64,000 bases of DNA, from positions 55,389,982 to 55,453,981 of the forward strand of contig NC_092232.1 of NCBI RefSeq assembly GCF_036320965.1, written 5' to 3'. Numbering within the stretch: position 1 is the stretch's first letter; every line of letters begins with the position of its first letter. This document shows, piece after piece, positions 52,697 to 64,000 of this stretch. The notes under the pieces are model-generated. The model had not been told where the DNA came from. It worked only from the letters and a program-made list of their open reading frames with translations, and did no database searches. The stretch is from Panulirus ornatus. Lineage: Eukaryota > Arthropoda > Malacostraca > Decapoda > Palinuridae. The position numbers were made by a program, and so were the translations under genes.

Positions 52697-52950
52697 TTTC
52701 TTTTCTTTCATACTTGTTTGCCATTTCTAGCACTGGTAAGGTAGTGCCAGAAACAGATGGAGAAAGGCCTCATTTGCTCATGTCTTTTACCTAGTTGTCA
52801 TGTGTAATGCACCAAAGCTGCAGTCCCTTATCCACAACCAGGCCCCACATTCCCTTCCATCTGCTTCATATGCCCTGGTTCAGTCCATTAAAAGCACATA
52901 GTTCCAATGCACTCTACCCTGTGCACACCTCTCACCCTTCTGCATGTTAT
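52697..52950 (-). mobile_element. Old LINE variant: UTR joined to a SINE-type tail
   Basis: Reversed, it reads LINE UTR blocks (CATGTGTAATGCACC, ACAACCAGGCCCCACA, CATATGCCCTGGTTCAGTCC) running directly into a tail of the SINE type (TTCTTTTCTTTCATACT, GTTTGCCATTTCTAGC, GGTAAGGTAGTGCC). It lacks the outer A-type tail. It is highly diverged, so it is probably an older relative. Confidence 0.65.
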
Positions 52951-53250
52951 TAGATAACATTTTGGGTAAAGGGAGTTAGTTTTTAGTGATAGTTTTTAGA
53001 ATTGCCACAGGATGTACAGGTAACTCAGGTTTCAGTATGTCAAAGAAGCCAGGTATTCACTGGTCTAGGGTTTTATTTTTTTTCATTTTTTTTACATGGT
53101 AACGTAAGAGGTCTTTTTCTGCTCCTGATGATACTTTGTAAATTTGAGAAATGTTGAACAATCATTAAAAGATATTTCTTGGATATGATGAGTCATGTTT
53201 GGTTTTATATTGTCTTTGGTATTATTGGTAATCTGATATTCCTAGTATGA
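52951..53250. other. Unassigned stretch downstream of Paf1
   Basis: Nothing recognised. Confidence 0.5.
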
Positions 53251-53258
53251 TTTATATT

Positions 53259-55179
53259 ATTATTATTATACTTTGTCGCTGTCTCCCGCGTTTGCGAGGT
53301 AGCGCAAGGAAACAGACGAAAGAAATGGCCCAACCCCCCCCATACACATGTATATACATACGTCCACACACGCAAATATACATACCTACACAGCTTTCCA
53401 TGGTTTACCCCAGACGCTTCACATGCCTTGATTCAATCCACTGACAGCACGTCAACCCCGGTATACCACATCGTTCCAATTCACTCTATTCCTTGCCCTC
53501 CTTTCACCCTCCTGCATGTTCAGGCCCCGATCACACAAAATCTTTTTCACTCCATCTTTCCACCTCCAATTTGGTCTCCCTCTTCTCCTCGTTCCCTCCA
53601 CCTCCGACACATATATCCTCTTGGTCAATCTTTCCTCACTCATTCTCTCCATGTGCCCAAACTACTTCAAAACACCCTCTTCTGCTCTCTCAACCACGCT
53701 CTTTTTATTTCCACACATCTCTCTTACCCTTACGTTACTCACTCGATCAAACCACCTCACACCACACATTGTCCTCAAACATCTCATTTCCAGCACATCC
53801 ATCCTCCTGCGCACAACTCTATCCATAGCCCACGCCTCGCAACCATACAACATTGTTGGAACCACTATTCCTTCAAACATACCCATTTTTGCTTTCCGAG
53901 ATAATGTTCTCGACTTCCACACATTCTTCAAGGCCCCCAGAATTTTCGCCCCCTCCCCCACCCTATGATCCACTTCCGCTTCCATGGTTCCATCCTCTGC
54001 CAGATCCACTCCCAGATATCTAAAACACTTCACTTCCTCCAGTTTTTCTCCATTCAAACTCACCTCCCAATTGACTTGACCCTCAACCCTACTGTAACTA
54101 ATAACCTTGCTCTTATTCACATTTACTCTTAACTTTCTTCTTCCACACACTTTACCAAACTCAGTCACCAGCTTCTGCAGTTTCTCACATGAATCAGCCA
54201 CCAGCGCTGTATCATCAGCGAACAAAACAACTGACTCACTTCCCAAGCTCTCTCATCCCCAACAGACTTCATACTTGCCCCTCTTTCCAAAACTCTTGCA
54301 TTTACCTCCCTAACAACCCCATCCATAAACAAATTAAACAACCATGGAGACATCACACACCCCTGCCGCAAACCTACATTCACCGAGAACCAATCACTCT
54401 CCTCTCTTCCTACACGTACACATGCCTTACATCCTCGATAAAAACTTTTCACTGCTTCTAACAACTTTCCTCCCACACCATATATTCTTAATACCTTCCA
54501 CAGAGCATCTCTATCAACTCTATCATATGCCTTCTCCAGATCCATAAATGCTACACACAAATCCATTTGCTTTTCTAAGTATTTCTCACATACATTCTTC
54601 AAAGCAAACACCTGATCCACACATCCTCTACCACTTCTGAAACCACACTGCTCTTCCCCAGTCTGATGCTCTGTACATGCCTTCACCCTCTCAATCAATA
54701 CCCTCCCATATAATTTACCAGGAATACTCAACAAACTTATACCTCTGTAATTTGAGCACTCACTCTTATCCCCTTTGCCTTTGTACAATGGCACTATGCA
54801 CGCATTCCGCCAATCCTCAGGCACCTCACCATGAGTCATACATACATTAAATAACCTTACCAACCAGTCAACAATACAGTCACCCCCTTTTTTAATAAAT
54901 TCCACTGCAATACCATCCAAACCTGCTGCCTTGCCGGCTTTCATCTTCCGCAAAGCTTTCACTACCTCTTCTCTGTTTACCAAATCATTTTCCCCAACCC
55001 TCTCACTTTGCACACCACCTCGACCAAAACACCCTATATCTGCCACTCTATCATCAAACACATTCAACAAACCTTCAAAATACTCACTCCATCTCCTTCT
55101 CACATCACCCTACTTGTTATCACCTCCCCATTTGCGCCCTTCACTGAAGTTCCCATTTGCTCCCTTGTCTTGAAGGAAC
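53259..55179 (-). mobile_element. LINE-B copy
   Basis: From the reversed AT-rich tail and hairpin, through the short B-type UTR (ACACAGCTTTCCATGG junction near 53390) and RT, to the linker. TTTATATT occurs at 53251-53258 and 55180-55187 and may be an 8-bp target duplication, although the element itself has a similar string near its 5' end. Confidence 0.92.
53662..55103 (-). pseudogene. LINE-B reverse transcriptase, one frameshift
   Basis: Two overlapping frames, 54165-55103 (312 residues) and 53662-54246, together span the RT from the [20 protein letters not shown] block to [11 protein letters not shown]. The frames switch near 54230, beside an AACAAAACAAC stretch one base longer than in other copies, next to the FADD motif. 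A stop interrupts at 53662, and the last segment continues in 53452-53652 ([15 protein letters not shown]). Confidence 0.88.
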
Positions 55180-55187
55180 TTTATATT

Positions 55188-56097
55188 TAGGGCTCACAGT
55201 AAAATGTCAGAAAAAATTAACGGGTTTCAGGTAGCTCTTCCTGGGTTGTGCGGAAGTCAGCAGAAATTTTGTTTTAGAGGTAGGAGGTTCTATGTAGTTT
55301 TCCCTGCAACTCATAAAGCTTTGTCTTTAACATTAACAACTTTCTGCATATCTTGGACATATAAGCATTGTGTTTTTGTGAAAATGAAATTCTGTCAAAA
55401 AACATGTACTGTCATGAGGGTGCCATAGTAAATGAAAAAAGTACTTGTCAAAGGGTTAATCATAGATTTCAGTGATCCCACTACAGTAATAAGCATAATG
55501 ATTTTAAGTAAAGCTTTATTAGACTATTATGTTGATATTGCCTATAAGATCCAGTTCAAGTTATTGTCCTATCTCTTAAACCAACCTTTGTGAAAATCTA
55601 AACAAACTTTCAGCTGTGAAGAAAGTATTCATATTTTTAAGGGAAACTGTTTCTGGGAATCTAGTTGCATAGCCTGTAATGGTTCAAATATAATTATAAC
55701 CTTAATCAGACAGTGTAATTGGTCCAAAGAGGTGTATACCAACTTTTGAAACTGGCAGTGATGTAACAGACATTAGTTTTATATGGTGAATGTTTTCTAA
55801 ACATTCTCTTCAGTGAAACTTTTTGAGTGACTCTACAAAATCTTTATTACCATTTGATACTGCTGTTCCTGGCCTTAAGAATGACTTGGTGCAGGATAGG
55901 GAAGTTTGCTTAATTATCGACCACTGCTACATAGAATGGCTAGAGCAGGGAAGGTGCAACTGCTCTCCTCTGACACAGATCAGAGAAGTTATCCCAGTCA
56001 ATACCTGTCAGATTAATACCAAAATGCAGGGACAGGTTTTCAAGTGGCCCTTCTAAGATTGGATTGGATTCTAAAATTTAGGCTTTTAAGCCAAGCA
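55188..56097 (+). other. Unassigned unique stretch
   Basis: No gene recognised. The frame 55823-56056 (77 codons) matches no family I know and has no splice context I trust. From 55615 on, this sequence recurs in degraded form at 59971 onward. Confidence 0.5.
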
Positions 56098-57867
56098 CTG
56101 GATCTGGAGAAGGCATATGATAGAGTTGATAGAGATGCTCTGCAGAAGGTATTAAGAATATATGGTGTGGGAGGCAAGTTGTTAGAAGCAGTGAAAAGTG
56201 TTTATCGAGGATGTAATGCATGTGTGCGAGTAGGAAGAGTGGAAAGTGATTGGGTCTTAGTGAATGTTGGTTTGTGGCAGGGGTACATAATGTCTTCATG
56301 GTTGTTTAATTTGTTTATTAATGGGGTTGTTAGGGAGGTGAATGCAAGAGTTTTAGGGAGAGGGGCCAGTATGCAGTCTGTTGTGGATGAGAGAGCTTGG
56401 GAAGTGTGTCAGTTGTTGTTCGCTGATGATACAGCGCTGGTGGCTGATTCGGGTGAGAAACTGCAGAAGCTGGTGACCAAGTTTAGTAAAGTGTGCGAAA
56501 GAAGAAAGCTGAGAGTAAATTTGAGTAAGAGCAAGGTTATAAGGTACAGTAGGGTTGAGGGACAAGTTGATCGGGAGGTAAGTTTGAATGGAGAAAAACT
56601 GGAGGAAGTGAAATGTTTTAGATATCTGGGAGTGGATTTGGCAGCAGATGGAACCATGGAAGAGGAAGTGAGTTACAGGGTGGGGGAGGGGGCGAAAGTT
56701 CTGGGAGCATTGAAAAATGTGTGGAAGGTGAGAACATTTATCTTGGCAAGCAAAAATGGGTATGTTTGAAGGAATAGTGGTTCCAACAATGTTATATGGT
56801 TGCGAGGCGTGGGCTATAGATAGAGTTGTGCAGAGGAGGGTGGATGTGTTGGAAATGAGATGTTTGAGGACAATATGTGGTGTGAGGTGGTTTGATTGAG
56901 TAAGTAATGAAAGGGTAAGAGAGATGTGTGGTGATAAAAAGAGTGTGGTTGAGAGAGCAGAAGAGGGTGTTTTGAAATGGTTTGATCACATGGAGAGAAT
57001 GAGTTAGGAAAGATTGACAAAGAGGATATATGTGTCAGAGGTGGAGGGAATGAGAAGTGGATGACCAAATTGGAGGTGGAAAGATGGAGTGAAAAAGGTT
57101 TTGAGTGATCGGGGCCTGAACATGCAGGAGGGTGAAAGGCATGCAAGGAATAGAGTGAATTGGAACGATGTGTTATACTGGGGTCAGCATGCTGTCAGTG
57201 GATTGAACCAGGGCATATGAAGCGTCTGGGGTAAACCATGGAAAGTTCCGTGGGGCCTGGACGTGGAAAGGGAGCTGTGGTTTCGGTGCATTATTACATG
57301 ACAGCTAGAGACTGAGTGTGAGCGAATATGGCCTTTGTTGTCTTTTCCTAGTGCCACCTCGCTCAGATTTGGGGGGAGGGGGTTGTCATTTCATGTGTGG
57401 CGGGGTGGCGACGGGAATGAATAAGGGCAGACAGTATGAATTATGTACATGTGTATATATGTATATATCTGTGTGTGTATATGTATGTATATGTTGAGTG
57501 AAAAAGATTTTGTGTGATCGGGGCCTGAACATGCAGGAGGGTGAAAGGAGGGCAAGGAATAGAGTGAATTGGAGCGATGTGGTATACCGGGGTTGACGTG
57601 CTGTCAGTGGATTGAATCAAGGCATGTGAAGCGTCTGGGTAAACCATGGAAAGCTGTGTAGGTATGTATATTTGCGTGTGTGGACGTATGTATATACATG
57701 TGTATGGGGGGGGTTGGGCCATTTCTTTCGTCTGTTTCCTTGCGCTACCTCGCAAACACGGGAGACAGCGACAAAGTATAATAAAAAAAAAATAATAAAA
57801 ATGTTGAGATTTATAGGTATGTATATGTGCGTGTGTGGACATGTATGTATATACATGCATATGTATA
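56098..57867 (+). mobile_element. LINE-A copy with a nested LINE-B
   Basis: Starts inside the RT at [15 protein letters not shown] and runs through [14 protein letters not shown] (the frame 56044-56769 carries most of the palm), the C-terminus in broken frames, and the A-type UTR. The UTR is interrupted at 57499-57800 by a LINE-B end and resumes at 57809. It stops at about 57867 without its tail box, abutting an inverted copy. Confidence 0.9.
57499..57800 (+). mobile_element. Nested LINE-B 3' end with 8-bp target duplication
   Basis: A 302-bp insert (from the ORF C-terminus TGAAAAAGATTTTGTGTGAT to an A-rich tail) flanked by ATGTTGAG at 57491-57498 and 57801-57808. It carries the B-type UTR and tail hairpin CTCGCAAACACGGGAG. 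Confidence 0.94.
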
Positions 57868-59970
57868 TACGCAAGGAAACAGACGAAAGAATGGCCCAAC
57901 CTATCCACATACACATGTATATACATACACGTCCACACAAGCAAATATACATACCTATACATCTCAACGTATACATATATGTACACACTCAGACATATAC
58001 ATATATACACATGTACATAATTCATACTGTCTGCCTTTATTCATTCCCATCGCCACCTTGCCACACATGAAATAACAGCCCCCTCCCCCCTTATGTGTGC
58101 GAGGTTGCACTAGGAAAAGACAACAAATGCCCCATTCGTTCACACTCAGTCTCTAGCTGACATGTAATATTGCACCGAAACCACAGCTCCCTTTCCACAT
58201 CCAGGCCCCACAGAACTTTCCATGGTTTACCCCAGACGTTTCACATGCCCTGGTTCAATCCATTGACAGCATGTCGACCCTGGTATACCACATCGTTCCA
58301 ATTTACTCTATTCCTTGCATGCCCTTCACCCTCCTGCATGTTCAGGCCCCGATCACCCAAAATCTTTTTCACTCCATCTTTCCACCTCCAATTTGGTCTC
58401 TCACTTCTTGTTCCCTCCACCTCTGACACATATATCTTCTTTGTCAATCTTTCGTCATTCATTCTCTCCATGTGACCAAACCATTTCAAAACACCCTCTT
58501 CTGCTCTCTCAACCACACTCTTCTTATTACCACACATCTCTCTTACCCTATTATTACTTACTCAATCAAACCACCTGACACCACATTGTCCTCAAACATC
58601 TCATTTCCAACACATCCACCCTCCTCCCACAACTCTATCCATAGCCCACGCCTCACAACTATACAACATTGTTGGAACCACTATTCCTTCAAACATACCC
58701 ATTTTTGCTTTCCGAGATAATGTTCTCGACTTCCACACATTCTTCAAGGCTCCCAGAATTTTCCCCCCCTTCCCCACCCTATGATTCACTTCCGCCTCCA
58801 TGGTTCCATCCGCTGCCAAATCCACTCAGATATCTAAAACACTTCACTTCCTCCAGTTTTTCTCCATTCAAACTTACCTCCCAATTGACTTGACCCTCAA
58901 CCCTACTGTACCTAATAACCTTGCTCTTATTCATATTTACTCTCAACTTTCTTCTTTCACACACTTTACCAAACTCAGTTACCAGCATCTGCAGTTTCTC
59001 ACATGAATCAGCCACCAGCGCTGTATCATCAGCGAACAACAACTGACTCACTTCCCAAGCTCTCTCATCCACAACAGACTGCATACTTGCCCCTCTTTCC
59101 AAAACTCTTGCATTCACCTCCCTAACAACCCCATCCATATACAAATTAAACAACCATGGAGACATCACACACCCCTGCTGCAAACCTACATTCACTGAGA
59201 ACCAATCATTTTCCTCTCTTCCTACACGTACACATGCCTTACATCCTCGATAAAAACTTTTCACTGCTTCTAACAACTTTCGTCCCACACCATATATTCT
59301 TAATACCTTCCACAGAGCATCGCTATTAACTCTGTCATATGCTTTCTCCAGATCCATAAATGCTACATACAAATCCATTTGCTTTTCTAAGTATTTCTCA
59401 CATACATTCTTCAAAGTGAACACCTGATCCACACATCCTCTACCACTTCTGAAACCACACTGCTCTTCCCCAATCTGATGCTCTGTACATGCCTTCACCC
59501 TCTCAGTCAATACCCTTTCATATAATTTCCCAGGAATACTCAACAAACTTATACCTCTGTAATTTGAGCACTCACCTTTGTCCCCTTTGCCTTTGTACAA
59601 TGGCACTATGCAAGCATTTCGCCAATCCTCAGGCACCTCACCATGAATCATACATACATTAAATAACCTTACCAACCAGTCACCAGTACAGTCACCCGCT
59701 TTTTTGATAGAATCCACTGCACTACCATCCAAACCTGCTGCCTTGCCGGCTTTCATCTTTCTCAAAGCTTTTACTACCTCTTCTCTGTTTACCAAATCAT
59801 TTTCCCTAACCCTCTCACTTTGCACACCACCTCGACCAAAACACCCTACATCTGCCACTCTATCATCAAACACATTCAACGAACCTTCAAAATACTCACT
59901 CCATCTCCTTCTCACATCACCACTACTTGTTATCACCTCCCCATTAGTCCCCTTCACTGAAGCTCCCATT
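57868..59970 (-). mobile_element. LINE-A copy, tail-to-tail with the previous one
   Basis: Begins inside the reversed tail (CGCAAGGAAACAGACGAAAG) without the hairpin, then A-type UTR and RT to the linker, ending at GAAGCTCCCATTTG. Confidence 0.92.
58779..59969 (-). pseudogene. LINE-A reverse transcriptase ORF, 396 residues
   Basis: The open frame runs from [20 protein letters not shown] through the [12 protein letters not shown] block, [52 protein letters not shown] and [13 protein letters not shown] to KCFRYLS, where a deletion near 58825 shifts the frame. The C-terminal blocks follow in other frames (58601-58825, 58241-58537). Confidence 0.9.
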
Positions 59971-62900
59971 TGTGAAAAAAGGGTATTCTTTTTTTTAAAG
60001 GGGAAAACTGTTTTGGGAATCTATTTGCTTTGCCTGTAATGGTTCAAATTAATTATAACCTTAATCGGGCGTGAAAATTGGTCCAAAGAGGGGGTTTACC
60101 ACTTTTGAAACTGGCGTGATGTAACAGCATTATTTTTTATATGGTGAATTTTTTAAAAACATTCTTTCGGGTGAAACTTTTTGAGTGCTCTAAAAAATTT
60201 TTTATTACCATTTGATACTGCTGTTCCGGGCCTTAAGAATGCCCTTGGTGCGGGTTAAAAAAATTTCCCTTTAAATTATCGCCCCTGCTACATAGAATGG
60301 CTGAGCAGGGAAGGTGCAACTGTTTCCTCTGACAAGATCAGGAAGTTACCCCAGTTAAATACCTGTCAGATTAATCCCCAAAATGCGGGAAAAGGGGTTT
60401 TTTCAAGTGGCCCTTTTTAAGTTTGGGAAATTTGGATTCAAAAAAATTTGGGCTTTTAAGCCAAGCAGGGAAATTGGGGGAAAGGGGATTTGTTAGATTT
60501 GATAGAGAGCTCTGCAGGGGGTTTTAAGTTTATGGTGGGAGGAAAGTTTTTTTAGAACGTGAAAGTGTTTATAAAGGATGTAATGCATTTTGTGCGGTGG
60601 GGAAGATTTGGAAAGTGTTTGGGGTTCTTAGTGAATTTTGGGTTTTGTGGCAGGGGTACTTTAATGTCTTCATGGTTGTTTAATTTTTTTATTAATGGGG
60701 TTTTTTGGGAGGTGAATGAAATTTTTTAGGGAAAAGGGGCCAGTATGCGGGTCTGTTTGGATGGGAGGTTGGGGAAGTGTGTCAGTTGTTGTTCGTGATG
60801 ATAAAAGCGCTGGTGGTGATTCGGGTGAGAAACTGCAGAAGCTGGGGAAAAGTTTGGGTAAAGGGGTTGCGAAAAAAAGAAACCCTGAGAGTAAATTTGG
60901 TAAGGGGCAAGGTTATAAGGTACAGTGGGGGTTGGGAGGGACAGTTGATCGGGGGTAAGTTTAAATGGAGAAAAAAGGGGAAGGAAGTGAAATGTTTTAG
61001 ATATTGGGGGGTTGGGGATTTGGCGCAGAGGGAAAAACCATGGAAGGGGGAAGTGAGTTACAGGGGGGGGGGAGGGGGGGGAAATTTTGGGGAAAGAAAT
61101 TGAAAAAATGTTTTTGGAAGGTGAGAACATTTATCTTGGAAAGGAAAAAATGGGTTTGTTTGAAGAATGTGGCCCAAAAAATGTTATAGGGTTTTCGAGG
61201 CGGGGCCCTTATAATGGGGATTTGTGCAGGGGAGGGGGGAAAGTTTTGGGAAAATGAGTGTTTGGGGGGACAATATGTGGTGTGAGGGGGTTTTGGGATT
61301 GATTTAAGAAAAATAAAAGGGGTTTAAGAGAGTTTTGTGTGGTGAAAAAAAGGGAGGGGGTTTTGAGAGGGGAGAAGGGGGTGTTTTGAAATGGTTTAAA
61401 TTCAGGGAAAGAGAATGAGTTGGGGAAAGATTGACAAAAGAGGATATATGTGTCAGAGGTGGAGGGAATGGGGGAAATGGATGACCAAATTGGGGGGGGG
61501 GAAAGTGGGTGAAAAAGGTTTTGAGTGATCGGGGCCTGAACATGCAGGGGGGTGGAAAAGGGGTTTCAAGGGAAAAGAGTGAATTTGGGAAAGATTTTTG
61601 TTATACTGGGGCAATGGATTGGGGAAAACCCGGGCATATGAAGCGTCTGGGGTAAACCATGGAAAAATTTTCCCTGGGGGCCCGGACGTGGAAAAGGGGG
61701 CTGTGGTTTCGGTTTCATTATTTCCCGACAGCTGAGGGTGAGTTGGGGAGCGGGTTTTGGCCCTTTTTTGTCTTTTTCCCAGTGCCCCCCTCGCTCAGAT
61801 TTTTGGGGGGGGAGGGGGTTTTCATTTCATGGGGTGGCGGGGGGGGCGACGGGAATGAATAAGGGGGGACAGTTTGAAAATTTGTAAAATGGGGTTATAT
61901 TTATTATCTGGTGTGTATTTTGTAAAGTATAAGTTGAGTGAAAAAGATTTTTTTTTGAATTGGGGGCCTGAACATGCAGGAGGGGGGTAGGGGGGGCAAG
62001 GAATAGGTTTTAATTTGGGGCGATTTTGGGTTTTACGGGGGACGGGTGTCCGTGGATGAATCAAAGGGGATGTGAAGCGTTGGGTAAACCATGGAAAGTG
62101 TGTAGGTATGTATAAATTTTCGTGTGTGGACGTTGTTTTATACATTGGGGATTTGGGGGGGGGTTGGGGCCCTTTTTTCGTCTGTTTTCCCTTTCGCTAC
62201 CCCGCAAAACCGGGGGGACAGCGGACAAAGTTTTAATAAAAAAAAAAATAATAAAAATGGGTTTAGTTTATAGGTATTTTTTATGTTTGGGGTGTGGACT
62301 TTTATGTATATTCCCTGGGGGTTGTATATTGCAAAAGGGAAAAAATGAAAAGAATGGCCCAAACCCATTTCCCATACCCCCAAAGTATATTCATACAAGT
62401 CCACACAACCCAAAAAACATTTCCTTTACATTTTCAACGTTTTAATTTTAGGGACACACTTTAGACATATACATATATTCCCCTTTTCATAATTCTTTCT
62501 GTCTGCCTTTATTTTTTCCCATCGCCCCTTGCCAAACATGAAATAAAAAGCCCCCTCCCCCCCTTTTTTGTGCGGGGGGTTTCAAAAAAAGGAAAAAAAA
62601 AGAAAAAACAAAATTTCCCCCCTTCGTTCCACTCAGTCTCTTTGCTGACATGTTAAATTTTTGCCCGAAAAAAAAACGGGTCCCTTTCCCACATCCCCGG
62701 CCCCCCCCAGAAACTTTCCCCTTTGGTTTTTTCCCCCCCGTTTTTACATTTCCCTGGGTTTTATTCCCATTGACAGCATGTCGGGCCCGGGTTTTAAAAA
62801 AATTTGTTCCAAATTTTCCTTTTTTAAATTTTTTTGCATGCCCTTCACCCTCCTGCATTTTTCAGGCCCCCATCCCCAAAATCTTTTTAAATCCATCTTT

Positions 62901-64000
62901 TTCCCCCTCCCAAATTTTGGGCTCTCCTTTCCTTGTTCCCTCCACCCCTGGGAAAAATTTTAAACTTCTTTGTCAACTTTCGTCATTCCTTTTTCTCCAT
63001 GTGGGCCAACCATTTCAAAAAAACCCCTTTTTTGCTCTTAAAAAAAACTTTCTTATTCCCCCACATCTTTTTACCCCAAATTTTTACTTACTCAATCAAA
63101 CCCTGGGCACCACCTTGGGCCTCTAAAAATTTTCATTTCCAACCCCATCCCCCCTCCTCCCACAACTCCCATCCTTTGCCCACGCCCCCCAATATACAAA
63201 ATTGTTGGAAACCCCTTTCCTTCAAAAACAAAAAAAAAACCCCTTTTTGCTTTTCCCAGATAAAAAGTTCTCGACTTCCACACATTCTTCAAGGCTCCCC
63301 GAATTTTCCCCCCCCTTTCCCCCCTATGATTTCACTTCCCCCCTCCCCTGGTTCCAAACCCCTGCCAAACCAAATTCCCCCAAATTTTTAAAAATTAAAA
63401 AAATTCACCCTTTTCCCGTTTTTCTCCATTCAAACTTCCTCCCAATTGGGCTTGCCCTCAACCCTACTGTACCTAATTTTTCCCTTTCTCTTATTAAATT
63501 TACTCTCAAATTTTCTTTCACACAAAATTTTTCCAAACTCATTTTCCAGGGTTTGCAGTTTTTTCACATGAAACAGCCACCAGGCTGTTTTCATCATGCG
63601 AAACAAAATGACTCACTTCCCAAGCTCTCTCACCCACAACGGACTGCTTTACTTCCCCCTCTTTCCCAAAAAACTCTTGCTTCCCTCCCTAAAAACCCCC
63701 TTTCCAATTTACAAATTAAAAAAAACCTGGGGGGGAAAAAGGACATCAAAAACACCCCTGTGCCCAAAACCTCTTTCACGGAAAAAAACCAAATTTCATT
63801 TTCCTCTTTTCCCCTAACGAAACATGCCTTACACCTCAAAATTTAAAAAAACTTTTCCCTCCCTTTCTAAAAAACTTTCCCCCAAAACCCCTTATTTTTT
63901 TAAAAACCTTCCACAGGGCATCGAAATTAACTTGTCTTTGTTTTCTCCAGATCCAAAATGTTACATACAAACCCATTTGCTTTTCTAAGTTTTTCTCCAT
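59971..64000. repeat. Degraded near-copy of 55615-59403 (probable assembly or consensus artefact)
   Basis: Follows 55615-59403 from start to end in the same order: unique sequence, LINE-A (+), nested LINE-B (near 61935-62255), then LINE-A (-). It differs by frequent one- to several-base insertions in G, C, T and A runs, so it is about 240 bp longer for the same content. G runs expand in the + LINE part and C runs in the - LINE part, unlike any strand-specific mutation. Reading frames here are meaningless. Confidence 0.85.

Noticed and set aside
55823..56056. 77-codon open frame as a possible exon
   Set aside because: No recognisable domain, no convincing splice context, and it starts at an arbitrary ATG in AT-rich DNA.
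60716..63846. Open frames in the last 4 kb (for example Gly- and Lys-rich ones)
   Set aside because: They come from homopolymer-expanded copies of LINE sequence and carry no meaning as proteins.

Overview
The window is eukaryotic, intron-rich, AT-rich animal DNA. It suggests an arthropod, most likely a decapod crustacean. The grounds are a recognisable animal Paf1 gene, long repeat-filled introns, many RTE-like LINE copies, a Penelope-like element and long microsatellites. The species cannot be fixed from the sequence alone.

One host gene is well supported: Paf1, the core subunit of the RNA polymerase II elongation complex Paf1C. It lies on the + strand in ten coding exons from 3636 (ATG) to 49975 (TAA). 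All exons join in frame across GT-AG junctions to give 1,908 bp, or 635 codons. The N-terminal two thirds match the conserved family domain. The C-terminal third is an acidic run followed by a long arginine/serine-rich tail. Introns 1, 5 and 9 are about 9-11 kb each and are filled with transposon remnants.

Layout. 1-2640: LINE endonuclease fragments, a SINE-like element between two (TA)n arrays, and a Penelope-like reverse transcriptase piece. 2641-3635: upstream flank of Paf1. 3636-49975: Paf1, carrying many copies of one LINE family (called 'LINE-A/B' here), a second LINE family with an associated dispersed repeat, older CR1/Jockey-type remnants, SINEs and tandem duplications. 49976-50546: Paf1 3' region, cut by a LINE-A insertion with a 9-bp target duplication. 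50556-59970: LINE-A and LINE-B copies in both orientations, one nested in another. 59971-64000: a degraded near-copy of 55615-59403 whose differences are mostly homopolymer insertions, which looks like unpolished or misassembled sequence.

The mobile elements form a connected set. LINE-A/B encodes an APE-type endonuclease and a reverse transcriptase, and ends in a short hairpin (CTCGC-loop-GCGAG type) followed by simple AT-rich repeats. Several insertions with target duplications of 8-12 bp contain only the last 100-340 bp. A ~240 bp SINE-like family shares the hairpin core and has its own 12-bp target duplication, so it is probably mobilised by the same machinery. LINE-B lacks ~255 bp of the 3' UTR and is younger: it is nested in LINE-A and keeps longer reading frames. 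Inverted LINE copies flank Paf1 exon 5, and a LINE sits just beyond the Paf1 stop. Both may affect Paf1 RNA processing.
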